Source: Mytilus californianus
Lineage: Eukaryota > Mollusca > Bivalvia > Mytilida > Mytilidae
Direction: 5' to 3'
DNA length: 64,000 nucleotides
Assembly (NCBI RefSeq): GCF_021869535.1
Contig: NW_026262737.1
Location: 303,501 to 367,500, forward strand
Shown in pieces: positions 45,875 through 58,330 of the stretch. How positions within the stretch are numbered: the stretch's first letter is position 1; every line of letters begins with the position of its first letter. Made by a program: the position numbers and the translations under genes. Under the pieces are notes generated by a model that was given only the letters and a program-made list of their open reading frames with translations, was not told the DNA's origin and searched no databases.

Positions 45875-45941
45875 TCTTAATAAAACGCCGCAACCTTCTG
45901 AATAAAACGCCACAACCTTCTTAATAAAACGCCGCAACCTA
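45875..45941 (-). repeat. Three 22-bp tandem units in the 5' leader of the YR element
   Basis: 'TTAATAAAACGCCGCAACCT' repeated three times with one or two changes. It lies between A1 and gag exon 1. Confidence 0.8.
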
Positions 45942-46230
45942 TGCAAACGCCACTTTAAACATGTACATGTATTTAGCTAAAACAAACTTCCCGACTTACA
46001 GGACATTTCCTCAACACGCGTCGCAACCAATGCAGACGCAAACTCCATTAAAGTATATTAATTACAAAACAGCTTCCAAATCTCCAGGCTGTTGTTAACA
46101 AAATATATTAAAAACATTCATTACATTTAACAAAGATTAAAAAACTTACTTCCACAGTAAGAAAATGCTCTACTTAAGAGAAGTCCAACCACGCTCTACT
46201 CAAGAGCAGTAAAAGTCCGTGCTTCACGCT

Positions 46231-46290
46231 TGATAGCAGCGGCCAAACTGATTGTATTTGGTCAAATCTCGCGAGACTCACTTACGATAT
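46231..46290 (-). repeat. Split direct repeat A1 (5' terminus)
   Basis: 60 bp identical to A2 at 37856-37915. Similarity loosely extends inward ('AAGTCC...CTT' in both). It ends 'CTTACGATAT' at 46290, after which the sequence is unrelated to the B copies. Confidence 0.9.
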
Positions 46291-49200
46291 CTCCGGTCCG
46301 ACAATATACCCTTGCTAAAGGGGTGCGTCAGTTTGTCAGTTCGGATGTATAAACACGCAGCTTCGTCCGGTCGAAATAGAAATGTCGTATATCCGATGCA
46401 TAGTGTAGTGATAGTTTCACGCTAACTATACGTTAAAAAAAATTTGAATAATTCTGAGGAGGAAATACGATCTACGCACAAGTCAAGTGACTGAAATCTC
46501 TTAACAACAACAAAGGTCAGCTAAATCTTCAAATAAGTCGATTGTAAATGAAAAAATCTTTAAATAACTAAACCGCTCAGTAAGACAATATCTAAAGATA
46601 AATTGTTGCCAACATTTTTTTTTATCCATTTTTGCTTTTATGACAACTATACCAGATATTAAAAAAAAATTGACACTTGTCACCTAGAAGAGACTGCCGT
46701 CGTTGTACGGTTCAATATATGAGTTATTGCCACTTACAGAAGATTTTTTTCTGTTCTTCTCCCCTCCTACTAGGCTGGATAGAATACAATGTACATTTGT
46801 AACCCCTGGTGTGGACTACGTTATTTAATGTTGAAAAAAATTAAATGCAAAGAGAAAAATGAGGAAAGAAATGCTAAAGATACGCTTAAAATATCAAATA
46901 TGAATAAAAATCAAATAAATAAATACTGTTTGAGACAATAATCAAATGAAGACTAATGATTATACGTCACTTAATGCAGCTGATTAATTGCTTGCCTCCT
47001 TGATGTCCAGTGGCAAATATGTCATACATATGCACGACGAGATACAAAACGGATCGACCTGCAGCAAATTATAACAATTTTAGAGTGACACTTAAATAAG
47101 ATAGAGCGTTGACTAGAGGTTAAATGTATATCGTACTAGAATAAAGGTGAACCATGATTAAAATCGTAAGTTAAGCTATTAGCACCCCCTCTCCCTCCCA
47201 CCCCCCCCCCCCCCCCCCTTTCCTGTTTTCCCTCTTTTTTTTCTCATCGGTAGACGAATACCAAAAACAAAACGACACGAATATACAATCATTAACGACC
47301 ACTATAAGTAAATGAGATATGGACTTATTTTGTAAATAAATTCCTATTGCAGCCAACATTTCCCGGTTTCGAACATGTTTGTATTCCCCTCAAAATACCG
47401 TCTGATTTTTGAACGGAGATATTAAATTAGTCAAAAAGCACTTTGACTCTCTGAAATTGTAAATTATGGTATTTCGCTGGTTGTTTTTATCAGATCCTAT
47501 TTTGGACCCCCTGATTCTAATAGGACGTGCCAAATTAGTCATGCCCGATTAACTTTTAGTAAATAAACCCGCAACGTAAAGACCTACACTGGGTTAATAA
47601 GTTCGAGGTACAATAAGTAAACAAAAGAGATTCTTTATTAAATGAGATCGTCCCAGGTATCTTAGATAATTATTTTGCGTTGAATAACAATGAAAATTGC
47701 ACGAACAGATTTGTAAGTTATAAAATTGCATTAGAGAACCAAAAAGACTTTCTATTAACAAAAAAAAAAAAAAATATAAGAAAATAATCTTGTATTGATA
47801 CGTTTCACTGTTGTTTTTTTCTGAGATCGGTTTCCACCATAGAATCGATATTGATATAAATGTATCATACTCATAAGGAAGGGAATATTATTAGTTACAT
47901 AGTGTGCTAGTGACCTAATACGATATATATGGGGTCAGTAGATTCCATATGAGTTGAAAGAGAACCATGTAACGAATTTATCTTACCGACTATCTTAACA
48001 TGTGGTATTTAGACTAGTGGCCTATCAAAGTGATCAAGTCTTCAATGCCGTCAATATTAAGAACCTACTCCCATTGGTCTATACAAAAACAAATGCCAGC
48101 AATAACAACTTGTTAGCTTTAAATGTGTTTTATGAATTTATTTCAATCGTTCATCATCAATTTCTTCGTCTGTTGAAAATTTTTCCTCAACACCGTGTTG
48201 TTCTTATAAAGGGACGTAACACCACTACTAACCGTGTATTGAAATAAGCCCCGCCTACTAACCCAATATGGAACCCTACTAACCTAATATGACATATACA
48301 CGGTGTCCACGCAGTTGCTTTTAACCAATCATATTCCTAGAAATGTAATGGAGGTAAGATAAATATGTATACGTTGGATGCAATAAAAAACCGCAAGTCG
48401 ACCAGAAAGACAACATGGTGATTAACAAGTACGAAGAAAAGGAAAAAAAAAACAGTCCACAAAGCACAACACAGAAAATCAAATATTGAGCAACACAAAA
48501 TTACCCCCCCCCCCCCCCCCCCCCGTGTTTGCAACAATAGTGACAACTATAATGTTACACACTGTCAGGTAAACATAGTTTGTTTAGTTATATTCGGTTA
48601 TTTGGCATCACACATTTACCATGTTAACGGATCGGTAAGCGTTTCGTATTCCTACCCTATTATTACAAAATTCGTTAACCATCAAATTTAGAGTAGGCAC
48701 TAAAATTTATTGTAGGCTGAAAGGATCAGAAGAAACACAGGTAGTTTTGTTTAGTCCTTATTGATGTCTGAGAAACATTTTAATCATAGACTTAACATAA
48801 TTGTTGACAATGATGATTGAATGTAGGATTGCTATGTCTCACCTTTGCGACCTTTGTAGCAGACTATACAATAATCAGCTACACAGAAAGCTCATAATAC
48901 ACCCGTCTTGTGTATATTGAAATCGTAAGAGAATAAAGTTAAATATTTAGTATAAGGCATCTAATTGAAGTTGTGTTAAAATGGTTAAGTTACAAAATTG
49001 CATGAATATATATATCCTTTACGGAGCGAACATTTAACTCTAAAAATAGGTTGGGGACAATGATTTTTCTTTAAAAAAAAAACATTTGTTTCCCAATTCT
49101 GAGGAAATTGAAAAATTGACAAGGTAAATGGAAAATTTATTTTCTGAAGGAGATTGTTTTTCTCATTACATCTAATGTTAAGTTTTGAACAAGTTATAAG

Positions 49201-50559
49201 CAACAAAAACAATTAATGATTTGATGTTTGCATTGTACAATAGAAAGTTTCAAAAAGATACAAAAATCACCGTCAAAATAAAATATTCGTTCACTAAGCA
49301 TATCAATATTGCATCAAATATTAAACTGTTAAACGTCTCATAATTCTGGAATAACATACCAGAAAATTTGCAAAATTAAAAGCAAGTCTGCATTCACCAT
49401 TTCCAACAAAAGTTTACAATTTGTTGTAATTCAATCCAAGCATACTAGAGCTAAAGCTTGAATATGACCTTTTATTAATCTGGCGGATAGAGTCCAAAAA
49501 ATCTGGAATATCAAATTAGAAACTTTTCAAATCAAATGATACTTTACTTTTAACACTTCTAACAATTATGGAAAGTTTCCTCAAAGCAAACATTTACTTA
49601 ATTTCAGGTACAACATGTGACATATTTACTAAATTTGAAGTTAAAGTCCTCATAACTCTAGAGCACTAAAACAGAATGTTGTCGAAATAAAAAAGGCAGC
49701 TTCTTTTAATCTTTCCGAACAATTAAATTCAGTTTTGAGGACATATATTCAAGCACACTGTAGTTAGTGTGCGGTATTTTTCAACTGCATCAAATGCGAC
49801 GATTAAATTACTGTAACTTTTTAGCGAAACAGAAAATAAATGAGATAAAAAAGGAGCTTCTTTTTTTTATCAATCCCTTTAATCTGACAGTTAAAATCCA
49901 GTAACCCCGTCACGATATAATCGAAAGATTTCAAAATAAAAAGTGGGTTTTGTTCTATCAATTCATAATGGTGTGTTAAATATTCATAAAATAATCTAAA
50001 ACTATTAGAAACACAAAAATGAATACACTAAAACCACATTATTTGTTTTTTCCTGTTTTTTTTTACTCAAGTTTCATCTCAACCGGCCCTGACCAATAGT
50101 ATAGGCTCTAACAACAGAGACTCCTTTGTCTTTAAAGAAAAGATCTGTAATTGTTTATCTCTACTTTTCGTTTCATGGTCATACATAATTTCGCAAATTC
50201 TACCTTTACTAACGTCAAAAGTTTCACACTAAACATGCTCAATAATAAAAAAAGAATTAATAGAAATATTTTTTTAAATGTAGAAAAAAAACTTTAAATC
50301 ACAGTTTCAAAGAATACATAATGTCTGTTTGCAAACCACTCAAGATTCACCAACCAGCTTCGTAATCGATGTTAGTTAGTTAAACTGCCCTTGTATGTAC
50401 CTGTATTTCTGCTCTGGTCAATACTGGGCGATTGAAACTTTTGATGTGGTCTTTACTATTAAATCTAATAAATTAACAGAGGGAATTTTATTTTTATTCC
50501 TTAGCATGAATTAAATTAAGAAATAAAAAAAAGCTGTCCTCAAAACGAGACGACGAAAT

Positions 50560-50730
50560 GACAGATGTAAAATCATTCAAACGAGAAAACTAACGGCCTG
50601 ATTTATATACATAACAATGAACGAAAAACAAATATGATATACAGCAGCAAACGACAACCATTGAATTACAGGCTTCTGGCTTGGGACAGGCACGTACAGA
50701 ATGTGGCGGGGTTAAACATGTCTGCTGGCG
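50560..50730 (-). repeat. Mussel dispersed repeat, minus orientation
   Basis: 'ATTCAAACGAGAAAACTAAC', 'GCAGCAAACGACAACCATTG', 'CAGGCTTCTGGCTTGGGACA' and 'ATGTGGCGGGGTTAAACATG' are the reverse complement of the outer part of the 1-247 family. Confidence 0.75.
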
Positions 50731-52089
50731 ACCCCCCCCCCCCCCTCTCTCTTTTACCTGGGACAGTGGTGTAACAGCACAATATAAGAACAAAATATAA
50801 AAATCAGTTGAAAAAGGCTGCACTCATCAGATCGATACAAAGCAGAAAAACAGTTAACAAAAACCCAGACCGGACGTGGCAGGGTATTTATACATCCCCA
50901 CAAGAAAAAAAGCACTAAGTACAGGTCTCGGAGTTACTGACATCTAGCAAAAGTTTAAAACCAATAACGACTAATAAAAACATCATGTATCGAAGACTAA
51001 AATAACAATCAGTACACACCCAATATATCTGTTGAAAAGGGAATATTTATAGGCTAATCAAAAGCTGTTCTGTGTTCATGAAAACTTATAAATAAACACT
51101 ACAGATAGTGCATTTCTTTAACCTAATCAGCCAATCAACGTTGCTCTTCCCACAGATATTTTACTTCATGTTTAAACTTCCAGCATGTCCAGAATGTATC
51201 TCTGTTTAAATTTTTTTCAGTTATTGCATTGGTTTTTAAGATTCTTGCTTCAAAGTATGTTGCGTTAAGAATAAAAACCCACGCAAAAGGTTAGTATCAT
51301 TATTTAATGTAGAAATTAGAATAACACAAATACCAAACCATCTTGAGTTTTAAAGTTTCTGTTACCTGTTACTTACAGTATAGTCAATATCTACATTTAT
51401 AAGTATATACTGCAAATTTCGTCTTTAGAATACTTGTAAGTGCGGATCATTGATAAAAGAGAGGAGCCGCTCACAAGACAACGTTAGGAGTGTGACTTGT
51501 TTCAGTTCTATGCATACACTATAAATGTAGCTCTGTAAAGGGGATGTTCTTTTGCCCGTCCCTATCCGCCTCTGATAGTCGTCAATTAGCAGAATTGGAA
51601 CTACTATTTTATTAAGCCATGACAAAACTTTTGTGTTGGCACAGTGTCCCTGAATATAACATGTATAACATACACATACTGAAACGACTCTGTTTGTACA
51701 AACAGACGATGAATACAGATTCTCCTTCCGTATCATTCATCTTAAATACATTCCCATCCTTGTCACGTTGATACTAATACCCGTCTATTTCTTCTCATCC
51801 ACGACGAAAGTCACAAAATATGAGACAAAGGGATAACAAACAGGTGGTTGCGGCGGCGATGCAAACCCTTTGTATAGAGCTTTATATTTCAGAAGATAGA
51901 AGACATTAGAGTTTCATACCTTGTTTTGATGCCTTATGTTACGAAGTTTCCGTTTGTCTTACCCTCATTTTGATGGTACAGCGACTGCTTGAAGTACAAT
52001 TCTTTTTCTGTCATGTGAAATTCTCACTTATTTTGAGTAATAGGATACCTATATTCAATGTATGGGTTTCTGCCAATGTCTAAATGTCC

Positions 52090-52640
52090 ACCAGACAGGG
52101 TTCATCTAACCACGACGAAATTTCATGAATCAGTGATTACTGTCATTTTTTTCCTGGTAAAGTTCGTTTCTCTATACTGCAAGCAATGGGTCAACTTTAT
52201 TTGGTGTATAAAATGAGTGGAAGGTGTTAATTTGGCAGGGTTTATTTGACCTTGACATCGTTTTCATGGTTTATTGGTAAATGTTTGGTTTTTTTCCGTT
52301 TATCAGATACAGGAGTACTATAAGCGATTATATCATAGGTCAAATATATTTGGTGCATGGAATGATTGTACGTGTACGGTGTACTTATTTGTCCGTCAGG
52401 GTTAGACTGACTTTGACCTTATGTTTATGGTTCAGTTGTCAATGGTAAATTTACTTGGTTGTGTCCGTTTATTGGACGTTCTAAGCAATAAGACAACTTT
52501 ATTTGGTTTATGAAATGTTGCATGGTGTTCGTGTTGGGGTTGTCTAGCAAGGTTCATCAGACCTTAACCTCATGTCTATTGGTCATTGGTTATTGTTCAC
52601 TATCTTTATAAGTGTTTTGTTTGCAGCTACTATGAGGGTA
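52090..52640 (+). repeat. Degenerate tandem repeat, copy 2
   Basis: Units of about 130-150 bp recur: 'TGACCTTGACATCGTTTTCA', 'TAAGCGATTATATCATAGGT', 'CTTTGACCTTATGTTTATGG', 'GACAACTTTATTTGGTTTAT'. Same family as 28200-28720. Confidence 0.6.
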
Positions 52641-55600
52641 TAATTGTAAGGTTAAATGTTTTTATTTCATCTTGGCCATGATTGAGTGCACCCTTCTTCG
52701 ACTTAAAATCTTGGTGTCCTTGTTAGGGAATAAGAAGAAGAGATATGAAGAGTTAATTCATGTCACTAAATCTATGCACGTTCTCCTCTTAACTAAAAGG
52801 AATAGAAAATCGCTTCAGAGCTATTTTAATCTAATGACACAGAACTGTAAAATAATAGCATTGAACAGCAGTTCACACCTCACTGCAGGTCAAAATGGTC
52901 CTAAGCATGGTTTGAGAGGAATTCATGAGATGTATGAAACGTTGTTGTGCATGTACATTGCAGCTGTGTATTGAAAACTGACACAAATACAACGACATCT
53001 GGCATATACTGTCATAATAAGTCCGTACATATAATTGTAATATACAGAAAAATAATTTAAAATGAGTATGATAGGGAAAAAGAAAATATATCTCAGATAA
53101 ATTGGCAGGTATTAATGTTTGAGTTTTAAAAATAATTAGAATTTACTGCATAAGTGTCACAAGTTCGAAAAACTTATAGGCGAAAAAAGAAAACATGATA
53201 TAAGTAAGCCATCGCAGTGCTGTAAAATATAAAACCAAATACATTCGCTTCAACTGCTGATTTTGAAAGGAAAATTATTGAACAAGCCTTGATAATTTTA
53301 AAGGCTTTGGTTTTTGTTTTTTTTTTTTTCTTTTTTAATATTTGTGAAATGTGAGTAGAACTCATTATTAATAAAATAAAAAGTTACTAAAAATACACGG
53401 GGATAATAAGAAAGTGCAGTCGGAGAAAGATATACGAAAACAATTACATATAGAAAAAAACATAATTAATAAAACACCAAATACAAAAAGTTAAGATTGA
53501 CCAGCAAGAACGCAGCCAAAAGGAGTGTAAACTTAGGTGCTTTAGAAAGTTTGCAGAGCATTTTCAATCAGCAACACCAATGTCCTATTTTTGTTGATAT
53601 CTTGTTACATCTAGCTATAGTCATCTATTAGACATTATTTTTTGACAGATTTGATTGCATTCTAACACTTAGATCATATATATATATATATATATACATA
53701 ATGTTCATTCAATGCCGAGGCATATTCAGTACCTACAAGTACACAATACTTAATTGAAAGAGCTATTTTGAAACGAAAGTACGCAATATGCATGATAAAA
53801 TGTATTACAAGAATTTCAAAGTACGACAAAGTAGATATAACAGTATATAAGAAAAAAATCCCCCACACTAAACATGAACTCTTGTTAAAAGCAAAAGGAA
53901 TAAACTAATGGAAAACATCAGATTAACTCCGTTGCTTTTGAATGGGGAGCAGTTCCACTTCCATCCGTTACACAAAAATGCTATTCCTGTTGAAATCTAG
54001 TTACAAATAGTATGTGATTAGGCTTCATTCAATTGCAGAATCGGCTGCAATTAAACACAAAGATCATGCATATACAGTTTTCATATAACGTTTTGGCATA
54101 TTCATTATCAACCCAAAATAACAAAGCGAACTATTTGCATAACAAAATTTATACGACAAATTTCAAGTAGATATAACACATTATAACAAAAGAATTTTTC
54201 CCACTTAGACATAAATCTCGGTAAAAAGCAGTACAATCAAACTTACAGAAAATCTAGGATAAACTCCGGTGCTCTGGGAGGGTAAGCTCTTCTTTTACAA
54301 CTTGTGACACCTGTTGTGTTACTAATGACGAGTACAAATTCGTTGATACTTCATTAACGAGTAATGTAGATGAGATTGTGGCTAAAACAAATGGTGGCGA
54401 TCTGTTAAACATATATTTCAAAACAGTTAAACAAATCATGATGGCGATCGTAAACCATCAAACATATGACTTGAATACTACCAAATTAAATAAGAACCAC
54501 TAATTTAGAATCTCCGTTCTCAGCAGCAACCCTCAGTCTAGAATGTCTTTTTATATGTGATACTTGTATTTATTGACATTTGTATTTATATTACTTTAAA
54601 GGTAATATAATTGGTCATCATGTGTATTTGGTTTTTTTGGGGTTTTTTTTCGGCTGATACCACATTTAGTTTATTTTTTTAACATGACTCGCATGGATAT
54701 AACTGGATTTCGTCAAAACCAATTTCTTTGTAGCTACGTTTTTCTATTATTTTGTCCTTGTCCTGGTGATTAAGTTAAGTGCTAGCATGCAACTTTGTCC
54801 TTGCAGAACTTGTTAACGTATAAATACAATGAACTTTTTAAAATCCCATAACAACTAATGGACAAATATAACGATCGTAGATGAGTCCTTAAATGGGTAA
54901 CCCTGGCTTTTATTTGTTTTTTTGTTGTTGTTTTTTTTTGTTTTTTTTTGTTTTGTTGTTGTTGTTGTTTCTATTTTTGGGGTAGCTTCTTTGTTTATAA
55001 AGCAATATTGTTTAGTTTGATAATGTTAACATTCTAAAAAAATGGTACTAGCACATGGAATTTCTCTAAGCTAAAACCCCAAAAAATACAAAGCCAAGGA
55101 TGTATAAACTTAAATGCATGAGAAGATTATTACAAAAGGGACATCAATAAAACGCAAAACCCATATAGGGGTAAATTTGCCCGAGTTGTAAGTTAATTTC
55201 AAACTCTATCTACGGCTAGTAACTGGAAGAGAACTGATCAAAATATTTGCAATAAAGCAAAACATATGAGCTCTGTAGTATGTTTTTAGGTAGTCAGTTT
55301 GAGACTAAACTAAGGGTGGACTGATACATGTAGACAGTATAGACTCGAATTTGAATGGTTGGAAATAAACTCTGTCATGTATTAATGTGAGGTAAAAGTA
55401 CTGAAAAATAATTTTAAAGGTTTTTGCTACATTCTTGTACTACGAAGCACGATTACAGTCTAGTTATTTACATTTCAATTATGTTCAATTTCCTGCTTAA
55501 AAACTCTTACAACAGTTATATCTTTCTTATCTTATTTCTTATTCGTATCTTTTTCGCTAAACTAAGAACCATTTGATTATATGTTATTAAAAAAGTTTAG

Positions 55601-55664
55601 TTACAAGGAACATTATAAATTCTGGTGATAGCAGTTTACGAGAAAAATGTAAACGTCTGGTTAG

Positions 55665-55915
55665 CTAGATTGTTTGTTATTTAGTTAGTTATTTCGTTAT
55701 TCATTTAGTTAGTTAGGTAGTATAGTTAGTTAGTTAGTTAGTTAGTTAGGTAGGTATTTAGTTTTGTTTGTTTGTTTGTTCGTTTGTTCTTTCGTACATT
55801 CGTTAGTTAGTTAGTTAGTTAGTTAATTAATTAAGTTAGTTTAATTAGTTAGTTTAATCAGTTAAGTTAGTTAGTTAGTTTGTTTGTTTGTTTGTTTGTT
55901 TGTTTGTTCGTGATA
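55665..55915 (+). repeat. Compound TTAG / TTTG microsatellite
   Basis: Alternating blocks of GTTA and GTTT units with some ATTC and AATT interruptions, about 250 bp, in the last part of intron 6. Confidence 0.9.
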
Positions 55916-56202
55916 TTTTGTATCGTTAATTAGTCGGGTAACATTGTAAGTTTTCACCTTTTTTTTAATTACAAGTTTTGTATTTGCAAGATCGACTAAC
56001 CACTGACATGTTTTTAGTGGCCTTTGGGCAATTCAATCAATCTGTACATGCTGTATATTTTAACCCAGATTACTTTATCTTTTGTTAAAACAAATATTTA
56101 TTTTACTTTTCATTTTGTTAAAGAAGAAATACAAGTCCAAACATATAGAATTATTGTAATCGCAGAATTAGTTGAATACCTATAAAATGTTGTATTTTAC
56201 AG

Positions 56203-56376
56203 ATTTAGCAAATATAACGCTAATACATATTGACGAAAACAATCAGGATAACATTCCAACTGTTACATGTAGTTTAAGCAAAACAAGTCATGAGTTTATA
56301 AGAATAAATGATGCTGTAACAGACGAAGAACATATATTCAACAGATTCAGAAAGCTGGAATATGATAACTTACAAG
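56203..56376 (+). CDS. Cysteine-rich gene, exon 7
   Basis: 174 nt, acceptor 'GTTGTATTTTACAG', donor CAAG|GTACAG, phase 1 in and out. It encodes 58 residues: 'LANITLIHIDENNQDNIPTV', one cysteine in 'VTCSLSKTSHEFIRIND', and the charged 'VTDEEHIFNRFRKLEYDNLQ'. Clear coding character. The charged C-terminal part would suit a cytoplasmic tail. The assignment to the same gene as exons 1-6 rests on strand, phase and absence of any other 5' exons; 21.6 kb separates it from exon 6. Confidence 0.55.
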
Positions 56377-57078
56377 GTACAGATATATATTATATAAAAA
56401 AAAAATATTTAGTTTTACACTAATCTATGAAAATTAGTTTACCCAAAATACATTATACTCTTACTTTTGGGGTATCAATGGCCAAATTGTCTAAATAGTG
56501 CATCTACAGTTTCACTTTACTGTATGTGTGTTCGACTCCTGTCTTTATTGACCGCATGTTAAGTGTGTCAAGTGTTATTTCTATTTGTAAAGTATAATGC
56601 GTTCCCTTATTGTCTTCATAGAGATTTCCAATAAAATGACATACGTATGTAACTCGACGTACGGACCTCATGGGACTGGCTATTGCCAACCATTTAACTT
56701 GATTAAATAGGTCGCTCAAGTTTAAACAAATCATTCCATGACTTTTAAAATCACACAATGGAATTTTCGTCCATATAAAATAATTTTCTCAATGACGTAA
56801 AGTGATAGAAAACGTGTATTTTTATTTATCACGTGGTTTTCCAAATTCACGCCTTTATTTTCCCTGACATAAGAGCACGTATAAACACACATATCCCATA
56901 CCTATCATACGTACGATTTGAGTTATCTTTCATGGTTTTGATTATGACAATTTTTTGTCTATATACATTGCAGATGAACGCCCTATTATACCTTTCTACA
57001 TTATTTATCTATCTTGTTATTATACATGTATTTGTTGCGGGGAAAATATTTAGAAGGATATTTTTCTTACAATTTCAG

Positions 57079-57134
57079 AAATATCGAAACCAGATTTTGT
57101 CAGAATCTGTCTCCTTATAAACTTTGAAAATTGA
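57079..57134 (+). CDS. Cysteine-rich gene, terminal exon
   Basis: Strong acceptor 'TTTTTCTTACAATTTCAG' followed, in the phase required by exon 7, by 'EISKPDFVRICLLINFEN' and TGA at 57132-57134. An AATAAA hexamer lies about 65 bp downstream (near 57200), which fits a polyadenylation signal. Confidence 0.5.
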
Positions 57135-57417
57135 GATAAAACTATCGCTTCCACTTAATTTCAAAACAAATGTATTTTTTATTTTTTTCAAAATATTTTG
57201 ATAAATAAATCCCTATATATGTTGTTTTTAGAATTAATTTGTGTTTCAAATTGATTAGGGATTGTTCTGTATTAATTTGTTTAACGGGAATGCTATCGGA
57301 GACTATACATAAGATATTTCCAGGCATTTTTATTTAACCCTTTGAAGTAAATCTACTTATAGTATTTTATTTATTTTATTAAATTATAAATGTGGGTAAT
57401 TTTTACTGAATAAATCA

Positions 57418-57702
57418 TCAAGGAACGACCATCTAACTTCAAAAGGGGGGGGGGGGGGGGGGTTGGTTATGTTTTTTTTTTCTTTCTAAAAAACAATATT
57501 CTGATCCCCTATTTGATGAAGATAAAAATATTCTGGTCAAGCAGATGACAAAAAGTATATTATGAATCCAGATTTTCCCCAAACCTTATAGTGATAAAAA
57601 AGAAATTTTGAATGATAGCGTTGAAAATTGAATAAAAATTTCTGACTCAGACAAAAAAACATTACCCCCCTTTGTTTGAAGTTAAATAGATGCTCCCTTA
57701 AC
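57418..57702. mobile_element. Foldback MITE ('TTTAACTTCAAAGG...' family), copy 1
   Basis: Left 'AAGGAACGACCATCTAACTT' and right 'GTTTGAAGTTAAATAGATGC' are inverse-related. The interior has an 18-G run (57445-57462) near the left arm and 'CCCCCC' at the right arm. The copy at 60950-61225 has the same ends. Confidence 0.65.
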
Positions 57703-58014
57703 GGAAATGTGTAAGGTTAGAAACATCGAACAACATAAGACAACAAGATTTCGTTGCCAGATGCGGATTCAGGATTTTGAAAGGGGGGAATATAGCAACG
57801 TTAGAAGTGGAAAAACAAAAAATACAAGCATTAATAGAACATGTTCTTGGATTAATTTGCACTTCTCATACGTGCAAATTAGAACCACACTTTTTTGAAC
57901 GGTAGAATCAACAAATTTGGCAATAATGTACCCCTGGGGATAGGTAACACAATACAAAAAAAATTTGGTGTGGCTCGCCTGGTTCGGCAACTGGAGTGAA
58001 AACAGTGACAAAAT
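57703..58014. other. Short non-genic stretch
   Basis: No gene recognised between the MITE and the palindrome array. The frames here on both strands overlap and lack features. Confidence 0.4.
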
Positions 58015-58275
58015 CCTGTAGGATATTATTTTATCCCATAAGATTTTTTAAAATCCTACAGGATTTTGAGAAATCCTATAGGATAAAGTCATAATCCCGT
58101 AGGATATTTCTAATATCCTATGGGATATTTAAATCCTCTCGGATTTATTTATCCTATAGGAAAATTTATCTCCTATGGGATAAAAATTAATATCCTACGG
58201 GATTTAAAGTGCTGTAGGATTTTCAAAAAAAGTGTTAAATCCGATGGGATTTTTTTTATCCTATAGGATTATCAT
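58015..58275. repeat. Array of about 13 imperfect ATCCTATAGGAT palindromes
   Basis: Twelve-base palindromes of form ATCC-YNYR-GGAT recur every 16-25 bp: ATCCTGTAGGAT, ATCCTACAGGAT, ATCCTATAGGAT, ATCCCGTAGGAT, ATCCTATGGGAT, ATCCTACGGGAT, ATCCGATGGGAT and others, joined by A/T-rich linkers. The outer halves ATCC and GGAT are better kept than the central four bases. It abuts the broken edge of the Tc1/mariner remnant. Confidence 0.9.
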
Positions 58276-58330
58276 GAACGACTTTTTCTTAAAAACATAT
58301 GTCCCTTAGGATTATATTTTCCTCCTATTC

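Larger units (their letters stand above)
37644..46290 (-). mobile_element. DIRS-order tyrosine-recombinase retrotransposon with split direct repeats (PAT/Ngaro-like)
   Basis: Read on minus: A1 (46290-46231), spliced gag, RT, RNase H, tyrosine recombinase, then B1 (37985-37915), A2 (37915-37856), a 141-bp spacer, and B2 (37714-37644). A is 60 bp and B 71 bp, each pair identical. This A1-ORFs-B1-A2-B2 layout is the hallmark of PAT and Ngaro elements (established). The B1/A2 junction equals what joining the two element ends would give, matching the circular-intermediate model. At 8.65 kb it is longer than usual, partly because of introns in gag and an inserted SINE (38245-38527). gag and RT are damaged; the recombinase is open. 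It sits in intron 6 of the cysteine-rich gene, antisense to it. Confidence 0.85.
46291..56202. other. Remainder of intron 6 of the cysteine-rich gene
   Basis: No exon supported. Contents: scattered repeat matching 33655-34150 (46985-47110, 47590-47715); 18-C run 47201-47218; 21-C run 48504-48524; a minus mussel repeat 50560-50730 with a 14-C run 50732-50745; tandem family 52090-52640; TA run at about 53683-53696; mussel repeats near 54270-54420; TTAG/TTTG microsatellite 55665-55915. The frames 51425-51736 (minus) and 52672-52974 (plus) show no domain and no splice context. Confidence 0.5.

Noticed and set aside
51425..51736. 103-residue minus-strand frame
   Set aside because: No domain, no splice signals, no coding periodicity that I can see; intronic position.
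52672..52974. 100-residue plus-strand frame
   Set aside because: Directly follows a degenerate tandem repeat, lacks splice context and a recognisable fold; probably part of that repeat family.
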